From Sphingomonas jinjuensis (GTDB lineage Bacteria; Pseudomonadota; Alphaproteobacteria; Sphingomonadales; Sphingomonadaceae), in NCBI RefSeq assembly GCF_014197105.1, contig NZ_JACIEV010000002.1, positions 372,001 to 436,000 of the forward strand: a stretch of 64,000 bases of DNA. The letters are read 5' to 3'. The translations under genes were made by a program, and so were the position numbers. This document shows positions 48,749 to 56,688 of this stretch, in pieces. The stretch's first letter is position 1. Each line of letters opens with the position of its first letter. The notes beneath the pieces were generated by a model, which saw only the letters and a program-made list of their open reading frames with translations, did not search any database and was not told the DNA's origin.

Positions 48749-50518
48749 ATGGCTCCCCGCGTGACCCCAGTCCTCGGCGTAACCTCTTCGATCCTCGGCC
48801 AGCCGTGGCGCTGGCGCGCGCTGGCCGCCGATGGGCGACAGGGTTGGGGCGACGACGATCTCGTCACCCAATTGTTGTTAGCCAGAGGCGCACCGCGCGA
48901 GGCGCTCGACCTGCATCGCACGCCGTCGATCCGCGGGTTCATGCCCGATCCGTCGGTGTTCCGCGACATGGATCGCGCCGCGCAGCGCCTCGCCGACGCG
49001 GTCGAGGCGCGTGAGAAGATCGCCGTGTTCGGCGATTACGACGTTGACGGCGCCACCTCCGCCGCGCTGATGATCCTCGTCCTGCGCGCGTTGGGGGTCG
49101 AGGCGATCGCCTATATTCCCGACCGCTTGCTCGAAGGCTATGGCCCCTCGGGCGATGCACTGGTCCGGCTAGCGCGCGAGGGGGCGTCGCTGATTGTCAC
49201 CGTCGATTGCGGTGCCCAGGCGTTCGAAGCGCTCGAGGCCGCGCATGCCGCGCCGGTCGACGTCGTCGTCGTCGACCATCATAAATGCGCGAGCGCGCTT
49301 CCCGTCGCCCACGCGCTGGTCAATCCTAACCGCCTCGACGAGGCGGAGGACGCCGCCGCCCACGGCCACCTCGCCGCGGTCGGCGTCTGCTTCCTGCTCG
49401 CCGCCGCGCTCGTCCGCACCCTGCGCGCACGTGGTTTTTTCGCCGACCGGCCGGAGCCGAAGCTGATCGATCATCTCGATCTCGTCGCGCTCGGCACCGT
49501 CGCCGATGTCGCCCAGCTGCGCGGCCTCAACCGCGCCTTCGTGACTCAGGGGCTGAAGGTGATGGCGCAGCGTCGCAACATCGGCCTTGCCGCGCTGATC
49601 GAGGCATCGCGCCTCACCCGCGCGCCGACGTGCAGCGACCTCGGCTTCGCGCTGGGTCCGCGGATCAATGCCGGTGGCCGCGTCGGCCGCGCTAATCTCG
49701 GCGTTCGCCTGCTGACGACGCGCGATCCCGAGGAGGCGCGCACCATCGCGGTCGAGCTCGACCGGCTTAACGACGAGCGCCGCCAGATCGAGGCCGGGGT
49801 GCAGGAAGCCGCCGAGGCGATGGCCGACACCGGCCGCCGCGTCGTCGTCGTCAGCGGCGACGGCTGGCACCCCGGCGTGATCGGCATCGTCGCCGGGCGG
49901 CTGAAGGAAAAGCTCGGCCGCCCCGTCATCGTCATCGCCGTGGACGAAAAGGGTGTCGGCAAGGGATCGGGCCGTTCGATCACCGGCGTCGACCTGGGCA
50001 ACGCGGTGATCGCCGCCAAGGAGGCCGGACTGCTCGCCGCCGGCGGTGGCCATGCGATGGCCGCCGGGCTGACGATCGGCGCTGGCGACATCGCCGCCTT
50101 CGCCGACTTTCTCGAAGACAAGCTCGCCGTCACCGTCGACCGCGCCCGCGACGATCGCGCGTTGTTGGTCGACGCCGTCCTCGCGACCGGCGGAGTTAAT
50201 CCCGCGCTGGTCGAGTCGCTCGAAGTGGGCGGTCCCTATGGCACCGGCTGGCCCGCGCCGCGCGTCGCCGCCGGTCCGGTGCGGATCATTCGCGCCGATG
50301 TCGTCGGCAACGGCCACGTCCGCTGCATCGTCGCCGGGGACGATGGCCGCAGCCTGAAGGCGATGGCCTTCCGCGCCGCGGAAACGCCATTGGGCCAGGC
50401 ACTGCTGGGAGCGGCGCCGCACCGCAAGCTGTGGCTTGCCGGGCGGGCCAAGCTCGACGACTGGGGTTCACGACCGGCCGCCGAACTCCACATCGACGAC
50501 GCCGCCTGGGCCGACTGA
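48749..50518 (+). CDS. recJ: Single-stranded-DNA exonuclease RecJ
   Basis: RecJ degrades 5'-ended single strands in recombination and mismatch repair. The 589-residue protein has the DHH domain with IAVFGDYDVDGATSAALMIL and VVVVDHHKCASALP, the DHHA1 domain with SGRSITGVDLGNAVIAAKEA and AAGGGHAMAAGLTI, and an OB-like C-terminal region. ATG 48749 is the start nearest the conserved N-terminus. The gene is divergent from the FAH-family gene. Confidence 0.96.
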   Translation: MAPRVTPVLGVTSSILGQPWRWRALAADGRQGWGDDDLVTQLLLARGAPREALDLHRTPSIRGFMPDPSVFRDMDRAAQRLADAVEAREKIAVFGDYDVDGATSAALMILVLRALGVEAIAYIPDRLLEGYGPSGDALVRLAREGASLIVTVDCGAQAFEALEAAHAAPVDVVVVDHHKCASALPVAHALVNPNRLDEAEDAAAHGHLAAVGVCFLLAAALVRTLRARGFFADRPEPKLIDHLDLVALGTVADVAQLRGLNRAFVTQGLKVMAQRRNIGLAALIEASRLTRAPTCSDLGFALGPRINAGGRVGRANLGVRLLTTRDPEEARTIAVELDRLNDERRQIEAGVQEAAEAMADTGRRVVVVSGDGWHPGVIGIVAGRLKEKLGRPVIVIAVDEKGVGKGSGRSITGVDLGNAVIAAKEAGLLAAGGGHAMAAGLTIGAGDIAAFADFLEDKLAVTVDRARDDRALLVDAVLATGGVNPALVESLEVGGPYGTGWPAPRVAAGPVRIIRADVVGNGHVRCIVAGDDGRSLKAMAFRAAETPLGQALLGAAPHRKLWLAGRAKLDDWGSRPAAELHIDDAAWAD

Positions 50519-50555
50519 CCGGGGTACTTTTCACCAGCGGTACGCCCGTGGCGCC

Positions 50556-51113
50556 CTACCCCTCCACCATGGCGTTGTCGCGGCCCTCCTCCCCCTCCGG
50601 GGGAGGATCGAGCGTTGCCAGATCCTCCGGGCGATTGACGTTTACCAGTTCCCCCTCGACCGCCGGTACGCCAGCCGCCTGCGCCCAGCGGCGGATCGAC
50701 CGATGCCCGCCCGCCGCCAGGTGCGCGTCGAGCCCATTCGCCAGTCGCGCCGGCCACAGCCCCACCACCGGCGATCCCGCCAGATACCCCCCGCCGGCCA
50801 GTCGCGCCGCCAGATCGTCCGGCACCACCGGCCCATCGCACGGCAGCGTCAGCACGGCCGCGAAGCCATGCGCCGCGGCATGATGCAATGCCGCCGCGAT
50901 GCCGCCGAGCGGTCCCAGCCCCGCCTCTGGCCGATCGGACACCCCGACCAAGCCTGGATGCTGGCGGCCACAGACGATCACCGTGTCGACCTGCGGCGCC
51001 AGGCCCACAGCGACATGATCGATCAATGCCCGCCCCCGCCACTCGGCAAGTGCCTTGTCGCTGCCGAACCGCCGCGCCTCGCCGCCCGCCAGTATCGCGC
51101 CGAGCAAGCTCAT
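50556..51113 (-). CDS. mobA: Molybdenum cofactor guanylyltransferase
   Basis: MobA joins GMP to molybdopterin to give MGD. The 185-residue protein has the nucleotidyltransferase start LGAILAGGEARRFGSDKALA (GxxxRxGxxK), GRQHPGLVGVSDRPEAGLGP, the metal Asp in LTLPCDGPVVPDD, and LANGLDAHLA. The last 17 residues (DPPPEGEEGRDNAMVEG) are largely read from a palindromic repeat. ATG 51113 overlaps the fdhD stop. Confidence 0.92.
   Translation of the reverse strand: MSLLGAILAGGEARRFGSDKALAEWRGRALIDHVAVGLAPQVDTVIVCGRQHPGLVGVSDRPEAGLGPLGGIAAALHHAAAHGFAAVLTLPCDGPVVPDDLAARLAGGGYLAGSPVVGLWPARLANGLDAHLAAGGHRSIRRWAQAAGVPAVEGELVNVNRPEDLATLDPPPEGEEGRDNAMVEG
50584..50606. repeat. Short class B palindrome within mobA 3' end
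   Basis: CTCCTCCCCCTCCGGGGGAG with GATC following is an inverted repeat that encodes residues 169-177 of MobA. Confidence 0.6.
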
Positions 51114-51883
51114 CGCAGCAACACCGCATCGGATCGCGCCAGCACCGCCAGCCGCACCCCCGCCTCCTCCGCCCGCCGCACCGCGAGCGCGGTCGGTGCC
51201 GAGATCGTCGCGAGAAGCGGGCAGCCCGCCAGCGCCGCCTTCTCGACCAGCTCATAGGAACAGCGCGACGTCAGCAACGCGAAGCCGCCCTCCCATCCGT
51301 CGCCGGCGCGCAGCATCGCCCCGATCAGCTTGTCGAAGGCGTTGTGCCGACCGACATCCTCGCGCACCAGCCGGATCGTACCATCGGCGCCGTAGGCGGC
51401 AGCGGCATGCACCGCGCCCGTCGCGCGATGGAGCGGTTGATGCTCGCGCAACGCGTCCAGCGCCGCGAACACCGCGGACATCTCGCCCGAATATCCGGCC
51501 TTCGCCCGGGGCAGCGGGCGGATCGCCTGCTCCAGATTTTCGATCCCGCACAAGCCGCACGACGATTCGGACACGCGATGGCGCACCCGCTCGACCGCCC
51601 GCGCCGCCGCCCCCTCGACCAGCGTCAGCCGCACCAATACGCCCTCGTCGTGCGGGTGGATCAGGCACTCGACGATCTCGTCCGCCGTCGTAACCAAACG
51701 CTCCGACAACGCGAAACCCCAGGCCAGATCCTCCAGATCGACGGGCGACGCCATCAGCACCGCATAGCCGATGCCGTTCACCTCGATCGCGACCGGCGTC
51801 TCCAGCGCGATCGACCGTTCGACCTCCTCGACGCAGCCATCGGCGCCAAGCCGCTCGAATATCAGCCTCGTGCTCGCGTCCAT
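51110..51883 (-). CDS. fdhD: Formate dehydrogenase accessory sulfurtransferase FdhD
   Basis: FdhD passes sulfur from a cysteine desulfurase to the Mo cofactor of formate dehydrogenase. The 257-residue protein has the two catalytic cysteines C109 and C112 in SSCGLCG, TGAVHAAAAY, and REDVGRHNAFDKLIG, all typical. ATG 51883 follows GGAGTGAG. fdhD-mobA form an operon, but no formate dehydrogenase gene lies in the window. Confidence 0.94.
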   Translation of the reverse strand: MDASTRLIFERLGADGCVEEVERSIALETPVAIEVNGIGYAVLMASPVDLEDLAWGFALSERLVTTADEIVECLIHPHDEGVLVRLTLVEGAAARAVERVRHRVSESSCGLCGIENLEQAIRPLPRAKAGYSGEMSAVFAALDALREHQPLHRATGAVHAAAAYGADGTIRLVREDVGRHNAFDKLIGAMLRAGDGWEGGFALLTSRCSYELVEKAALAGCPLLATISAPTALAVRRAEEAGVRLAVLARSDAVLLR

Positions 51884-52011
51884 CCACTCACTCCGTCGCC
51901 CTCGCCAGCCATAAGCGCCCCGGCCTAGAACGACACCACGGAACAATCCTGCGCACGCCCGCTTGTGCGTTGCAACAAACTTATGCAGTCTGCCAGCATT
52001 ACGGGGGGTCC

Positions 52012-53505
52012 ATGGCATCACGCGGCGCATTCGACGAACTATATGGCGCCGGCACGGCGCCACGCCCGGAATTCGCCGCTCTCCATGATTGGATCAATGC
52101 GACGTCGGTCGAGGAGCTGCGCGCTCGCCAGGGTCAGGCAGAGCTCGCCTTCCGCCAGATCGGCATCACCTTCTCGGTGTACGGCGAGGATGAGGCGGCG
52201 GAGCGGATCATCCCGTTCGACATTCTGCCCCGCGTGTTCAGTCAGGCGGAATGGGCCAGGCTGACCAAGGGCCTGGAACAGCGCGTCGAGTCGATCAACG
52301 CCTTCCTTCGCGACATCTACGGCAAGCGCCAGATCCTGAAGGACGGCATCATCCCCGCCGACCTCGTCCTGCGCAATCCGCAGTTCGCCGCGGGCATCGC
52401 CGACATCCGTCCGCCCGCCGGCATCTTCGCGCACATCTGCGGCATCGACATCGTCCGCACCGGCCCCGACGACTTCTTCGTGCTGGAGGACAATGCCCGC
52501 ACCCCGTCGGGCGTGTCGTACATGATCGAAAATCGCGAGGCGATGCTGCGCCTCTGCCCCGAGCTGTTCTCGATCTTCCCCGTGCTGCCGGTCGACGGCT
52601 ATCCCGATGCGCTGCTGGCGACGATGCAGTCGGTCGCCCCGCGGCAGGCAAGCCGCCAGCCGGTATGCGTCCTCCTGACCCCCGGCCCGTTCAATTCCGC
52701 CTTCTACGAACACAGCTTCCTCGCCGACAACCTCGGCATCGAGCTGGTCGAGGCGGCGGATCTCGAGGTGCGTGACGACACCGTCTACATGCGCACCATC
52801 TCCGGCCCGGTGCGCGTCGACGTCATCTATCGCCGGATCGACGACGACTTCCTCGACCCGCTCGTCTTCCGCCCCGATTCGATGCTCGGCGTCCCCGGCC
52901 TGATCGCCGCCTATCGCGCGGGCAACGTCGCGCTGGTCAACGCGCCCGGCACCGGGATCGCCGACGACAAGGCGATCTACAGTTACATGCCCGATATCGT
53001 CCGCTATTATTCGGGCGGCGAGGCGATGCTGCCCAACGTCGAAACCTATCGCTGCCGCGAGCCACAGGCGCTGCAATATACGCTCGACCATCTCGACGAA
53101 CTGGTCGTGAAGCTGGTCGACGGATCGGGCGGCTACGGCATGCTCGTCGGCCCAACCGCCAGCCGCGACGAGATCGACCGGTTCCGCGCTGTGCTGAAGG
53201 CCGAGCCGCATCGCTACATCGCCCAGCCGACGCTCGCGCTCTCGACCTCGCCGACGCTCGCCGACCAGGGCCTGGCGCCGCGACACATCGACTTCCGCCC
53301 GTTCGTCCTCACCGGCGCCAACGGCATCACCATCATTCCCGGCGGGCTGACCCGCGTCGCGCTGCGCGACGGATCGCTGGTCGTGAACTCCAGTCAGGGC
53401 GGCGGCACCAAGGACAGCTTCGTGCTCGGCGCCCCCGGCATGCGCCAGCAGCAGTCGATGGGCGGGATGACGCAAAGCCAGTCGATCCGCGGAGGGCTTG
53501 CCTGA
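52012..53505 (+). CDS. Circularly permuted ATP-grasp protein (type 2)
   Basis: This is a 497-residue member of the permuted ATP-grasp group predicted to act as a peptide or amide ligase. Recognisable parts are RVFSQAEWARLTKGLEQRVE with AINAFLRDIYG-like sequence, GIDIVRTGPDDFFVLEDNAR with TPSGVSYMIENR, ELVVKLVDGSGGYGMLVGPT and the late NSSQGGGTKDSFVL. GGGGGG precedes ATG 52012. It starts a four-gene overlapping operon with alpha-E, transglutaminase and Anbu proteins. Substrates are not known. Confidence 0.9.
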   Translation: MASRGAFDELYGAGTAPRPEFAALHDWINATSVEELRARQGQAELAFRQIGITFSVYGEDEAAERIIPFDILPRVFSQAEWARLTKGLEQRVESINAFLRDIYGKRQILKDGIIPADLVLRNPQFAAGIADIRPPAGIFAHICGIDIVRTGPDDFFVLEDNARTPSGVSYMIENREAMLRLCPELFSIFPVLPVDGYPDALLATMQSVAPRQASRQPVCVLLTPGPFNSAFYEHSFLADNLGIELVEAADLEVRDDTVYMRTISGPVRVDVIYRRIDDDFLDPLVFRPDSMLGVPGLIAAYRAGNVALVNAPGTGIADDKAIYSYMPDIVRYYSGGEAMLPNVETYRCREPQALQYTLDHLDELVVKLVDGSGGYGMLVGPTASRDEIDRFRAVLKAEPHRYIAQPTLALSTSPTLADQGLAPRHIDFRPFVLTGANGITIIPGGLTRVALRDGSLVVNSSQGGGTKDSFVLGAPGMRQQQSMGGMTQSQSIRGGLA

Positions 53506-54443
53506 TGCTCCTCTCCCGCACTGCAGCCCAGCTGTACTGGCTCGGCCGCTACGTCGAGCGCGCCGAATTCACCGCGCAACTCGTCGAGGCGACTTTGCGG
53601 CTCGACCAGCTCGCCGCCCGTCCCGCCGGCAACGACGCCTGGGCCTCGGCGCTTGCCGTCGCCTCGCAAACCCAAGGATTTGCCGCGACGGGCGCCGAAC
53701 TCAGCGATACCGCCGTCACCCAATATCTCCTGCTGGCCCAGAACAACCCCAGCTCGATCCGATCGTGCATCGACGCCGCGCGCCACAACGCCCGCGCCGT
53801 CCGCACCGCGCTCAGCCGAGAGGCATGGATTTCGATCAACCGCAGCTGGATCAGCCTGCGCGGTCGCCAGCGCCTCGACGACGCCCAGTCGATCCTCGCG
53901 CTGATCGAAGAGCTGAAGGCCGATGCCCGCGGTTTCGAAGGTGCGCTGAACCGCATGCTCCGCAACGAGTCGCGCTTTCTCATTTCGCTTGGCCAGGCGA
54001 TCGAACGAGCCAACGGCACCGCCCGGCTGCTCGACGTGAAATACCACCTGCTGCTGCCCGCCGGCGAGTCGGTGGGCGGCGCGATCGACCGCGATCAATG
54101 GACCGGCATCCTGCGCACCGTGTCGGCGGTGACCGCCTATCGCTGGCTCTACCGCGAAGGGCTGAAGCCCTGGCTGGTCGCCGAATTCCTCGTCCTGCGT
54201 GAAGAATTGCCGCGTTCGCTCGTCGCTTCGACCGAGCAGATCGTGAACCTCCTTACCCGGATCGGCCACCGGACCGGTCAGCAGGGAGAGGCCGACCGCC
54301 TCGCACGGCGCAAGCGCCAGCAGCTGCGTCAGATCACCGCCGAGACGTTGATCCAGGGCGGCCTTCACGAATTTCTCGGCCGCTTCCTAGGCGAGATCGC
54401 TGATCTCGATCGGGCCATCTCTCAGCAGTTCCGGTTCAACTGA
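53505..54443 (+). CDS. Alpha-E domain protein
   Basis: This is a 312-residue, largely helical protein of the alpha-E family, almost always encoded beside the permuted ATP-grasp gene. It begins MLLSRTAAQLYWLGRYVERA, a hallmark, and continues through VTQYLLLAQNNPSSIRSCID with AARHNARAVRT and SLGQAIERANGTARLLDVKY. No enzyme motif is seen; a structural or partner role for the ligase is the usual inference. Its ATG overlaps the previous stop and its stop overlaps the next ATG (TGATG at both ends). Confidence 0.92.
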   Translation: MLLSRTAAQLYWLGRYVERAEFTAQLVEATLRLDQLAARPAGNDAWASALAVASQTQGFAATGAELSDTAVTQYLLLAQNNPSSIRSCIDAARHNARAVRTALSREAWISINRSWISLRGRQRLDDAQSILALIEELKADARGFEGALNRMLRNESRFLISLGQAIERANGTARLLDVKYHLLLPAGESVGGAIDRDQWTGILRTVSAVTAYRWLYREGLKPWLVAEFLVLREELPRSLVASTEQIVNLLTRIGHRTGQQGEADRLARRKRQQLRQITAETLIQGGLHEFLGRFLGEIADLDRAISQQFRFN

Positions 54444-55267
54444 TGCGCCTCCAGATCCGCTACCGCACGAGCTACGTCTTCGACGTGCCGCAACAGCGGC
54501 TTGTCCAGCTCGCCCGGCTGACCCCGCAAAGCTTCGCCGGCCAGACCGTGACGCAGTGGTTCATCAACGTCGATTGCGACGCGCGGATCAACGCCACGCA
54601 CGATGGTTATGGCAACGACGTGTCGATGATCTACGTCGATGGCCCGCTCGCCGCGCTGACGATCGAGGTGACCGGCGAGGTGCTGACCGAGAATCGTGCC
54701 GGCGTGGTCCGCGGCATCGCCGAGCCCCTGCCGCCCGAGGTGTTCCTGCGCCCCTCGCCGCTGACTGAGGCCAATGACGCGATCCGCGCGCTCGCCGATC
54801 AGGCCGCGGCGCGCGGCTCGACGCCGCTGGAGCGGCTGCACGCGCTCAACCAGTCGATCTACGCGACGATGCGCTTCGACACGGCCGGCACCGACGTTCG
54901 CCGCACCGCCACCGAGGCGATGGAGCTGGGGCACGGCGTCTGCCAGGATTTCGCCCATATCTTCTGCGCCGCCGCCCGGGCGATCGACATCCCCGCGCGC
55001 TACGTCTCGGGCCACCTGTTCCGCCGCGACGGTGCGGGCGACCAGCCCGCCGCTCATGCCTGGGCGGAGGCGTATGTCCCCGACCTCGGCTGGGTCGGCT
55101 TCGACAGTGCCAACGCCATCTGCCCCGACGACGCCTATGTCCGCGTCGCCGCCGGACTGGACTATCGCGAAGCGGCGCCGGTCGCCGGCGCGCGCACCGG
55201 CGGGGGTAGTGAGACGCTGGACGTGTCGGTATCGGTGGTGCAGGCGGGGCAGCAGCGACAGAACTGA
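54443..55267 (+). CDS. Transglutaminase-like cysteine peptidase
   Basis: The 274-residue protein has an N-terminal beta domain (MRLQIRYRTSYVFDVPQQRL) and a transglutaminase core with C167 (GHGVCQDFAHIFCAAAR), H205 (AAHAWAEAYVPD) and D221 (GWVGFDSANA), so the catalytic triad is intact. Such proteins usually hydrolyse amide bonds. Position in the ATP-grasp/alpha-E/Anbu operon suggests it works on the product or target of that system. Confidence 0.92.
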   Translation: MRLQIRYRTSYVFDVPQQRLVQLARLTPQSFAGQTVTQWFINVDCDARINATHDGYGNDVSMIYVDGPLAALTIEVTGEVLTENRAGVVRGIAEPLPPEVFLRPSPLTEANDAIRALADQAAARGSTPLERLHALNQSIYATMRFDTAGTDVRRTATEAMELGHGVCQDFAHIFCAAARAIDIPARYVSGHLFRRDGAGDQPAAHAWAEAYVPDLGWVGFDSANAICPDDAYVRVAAGLDYREAAPVAGARTGGGSETLDVSVSVVQAGQQRQN

Positions 55268-55281
55268 GGGACGGGCCGGGG

Positions 55282-56034
55282 GTGACGTACGGGTTGGGGA
55301 TGCTGATCGGCGACGGGTTGGTGATGATCGCCGACACCCGGACGAACGCGGGCGTCGACAATGTGTCGATGTACCGCAAGCTCCATGTCGTCGCCGACAC
55401 GCTCGATCGCACGCTGGTGATCGCGACCGCCGGCAACCTGTCGGTCACGCAGATGATCCTCTCGACGCTGGTCGAGGGGCTGCCGGGGCTGAACGAGGGC
55501 GATCCCCCGCGCCGCCTGTCCGACGTGCCGACGATGTTCCGCGCCGCGCAGCTGGTGGGCGAGGCGGTCGCCTATGCCCGCAACAACCTGGCCGCCGGTC
55601 TCGCCGCGGAGGGGATCGCGTCAGGCGTTTCGCTGCTGCTCGGCGGGCGGATCGGCGTCGACCGGCTGCGGCTGTACCTGTTCTACGCCGAGGGCAACTT
55701 CATCGAATGCCAGCGCGATCAGCCGTTCCTGCAGATCGGCGATATCAAATATGGCAAGCCGATCCTCGATCGCTCGCTGCGCCACGACCTGGCGTTCGAC
55801 GAGGCGGTGAAGGTGGGGCTCATCAGCTTCGATTCGACGATGCGATCCAACCTGTCGGTCGGTCGCCCGCTCGACCTGATCGCGATCCCCACCGATCACG
55901 CGCTGCCCGCGATGTTTAGGCGGATCGAGAAGGATGATGCCTATTTCAACGACCTGTCGACGCGCTGGTCGTTCCTGCTCGACGAGGTCCGCGCCACCAT
56001 TCCACCCCCGCCGTTCATGGTGCGGGACCAGTAA
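55282..56034 (+). CDS. Anbu proteasome-like peptidase
   Basis: This is a 250-residue beta-type Ntn-hydrolase of the Anbu (ancestral beta subunit) family. After removal of the initiator, Thr1 of MTYGLGMLIGDG is the expected nucleophile; the lysine and Asp of the fold fall in IADTRTNAGVDNVSMYRKLH. Further conserved parts are RTLVIATAGNLSVTQMI-like sequence and GKPILDRSLRHD. Start GTG 55282 follows a G-rich site 14 bp after the transglutaminase stop. Known Anbu proteins form open helical or ring assemblies; peptide targets are unknown. Confidence 0.9.
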   Translation: MTYGLGMLIGDGLVMIADTRTNAGVDNVSMYRKLHVVADTLDRTLVIATAGNLSVTQMILSTLVEGLPGLNEGDPPRRLSDVPTMFRAAQLVGEAVAYARNNLAAGLAAEGIASGVSLLLGGRIGVDRLRLYLFYAEGNFIECQRDQPFLQIGDIKYGKPILDRSLRHDLAFDEAVKVGLISFDSTMRSNLSVGRPLDLIAIPTDHALPAMFRRIEKDDAYFNDLSTRWSFLLDEVRATIPPPPFMVRDQ

Positions 56035-56057
56035 CCTTCCCCGCTCGCGGGGAGGAT
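56035..56057. repeat. Short class B palindrome
   Basis: CCTTCCCCGCTCGCGGGGAG with GAT following is an inverted repeat between the converging Anbu and ClpP-like genes and may serve both as a weak terminator. Confidence 0.6.
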
Positions 56058-56064
56058 CGCCGCG

Positions 56065-56646
56065 TCACATCACCGCTTCGACCAGCCCCAGCTCCAGCGC
56101 CTCGTGCGCCTCCAGATACCAGTTGCTCGGTGCGCGTTGCAGCACCTCGTCCATCGTCACCTTCGACCCGCGCACCAGGTTCTCGAAGCCCTCGTTCTGG
56201 ATCGCGATCGACGCGCGCAGCTCGTTCAGCTTCGCCTCGACCCCGGCGACGCACGTCGTCAGCGGCCCGCTGATCGTCAGCGTCGAATCCATGTTCCGCT
56301 CGTGGATCATCAGCCGCGTGCCCCGGGTGAGGAAGCGGTTCTCGCGCGCGAAGAAGCTCATGAAGGTCGTGCCGGCTGAATAGATCGCCGCCTTGCCCAG
56401 GAACACGAAACGTCGCTGCGGCTCGGTATCGCTGTGAAAGCGGATGTCCTCGCCCATCATCCGCGCGACTTCGGGATCGCCGCCCAGCGTCGACAGCTCG
56501 ACGACGCACAGCCCATCCGTCGGCGCCTTCGCCAGCTGCTGGCGGAAGTTCGCGTACATGGTCTCGTCGACAGGACCGTACAGCAGCATGGCCGGATGCA
56601 GGAAGTCGCCCGGCGATAGCGGATTGGCGGGGGGAGTATCAGTCAT
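56065..56646 (-). CDS. ClpP-like serine protease homolog (S14/SDH clan)
   Basis: The 193-residue protein has the ClpP/crotonase fold: VVELSTLGGDPEVARMMGED, then FVFLGKAAIYSAGTTFMSFF with candidate nucleophile S90, and LMIHERNMD with H115. A YLEAHEALELGLVEAV end is ClpP-like. The usual AASM around the serine is changed to AIYSAG, so S90 sits two residues later than in ClpP. It is shorter in its N-terminal loops and may not pair with a Clp ATPase. It converges on the Anbu operon. Confidence 0.75.
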   Translation of the reverse strand: MTDTPPANPLSPGDFLHPAMLLYGPVDETMYANFRQQLAKAPTDGLCVVELSTLGGDPEVARMMGEDIRFHSDTEPQRRFVFLGKAAIYSAGTTFMSFFARENRFLTRGTRLMIHERNMDSTLTISGPLTTCVAGVEAKLNELRASIAIQNEGFENLVRGSKVTMDEVLQRAPSNWYLEAHEALELGLVEAVM

Positions 56647-56688
56647 GGCGCCGCCAACGCCCTCGTCACGGTACGGTTGCGCCCTATT

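Noticed and set aside
48749..56646. Phage defence island
   Set aside because: recJ, mobA, fdhD and the Anbu operon are housekeeping or metabolic genes; no defence-associated partner was found nearby.
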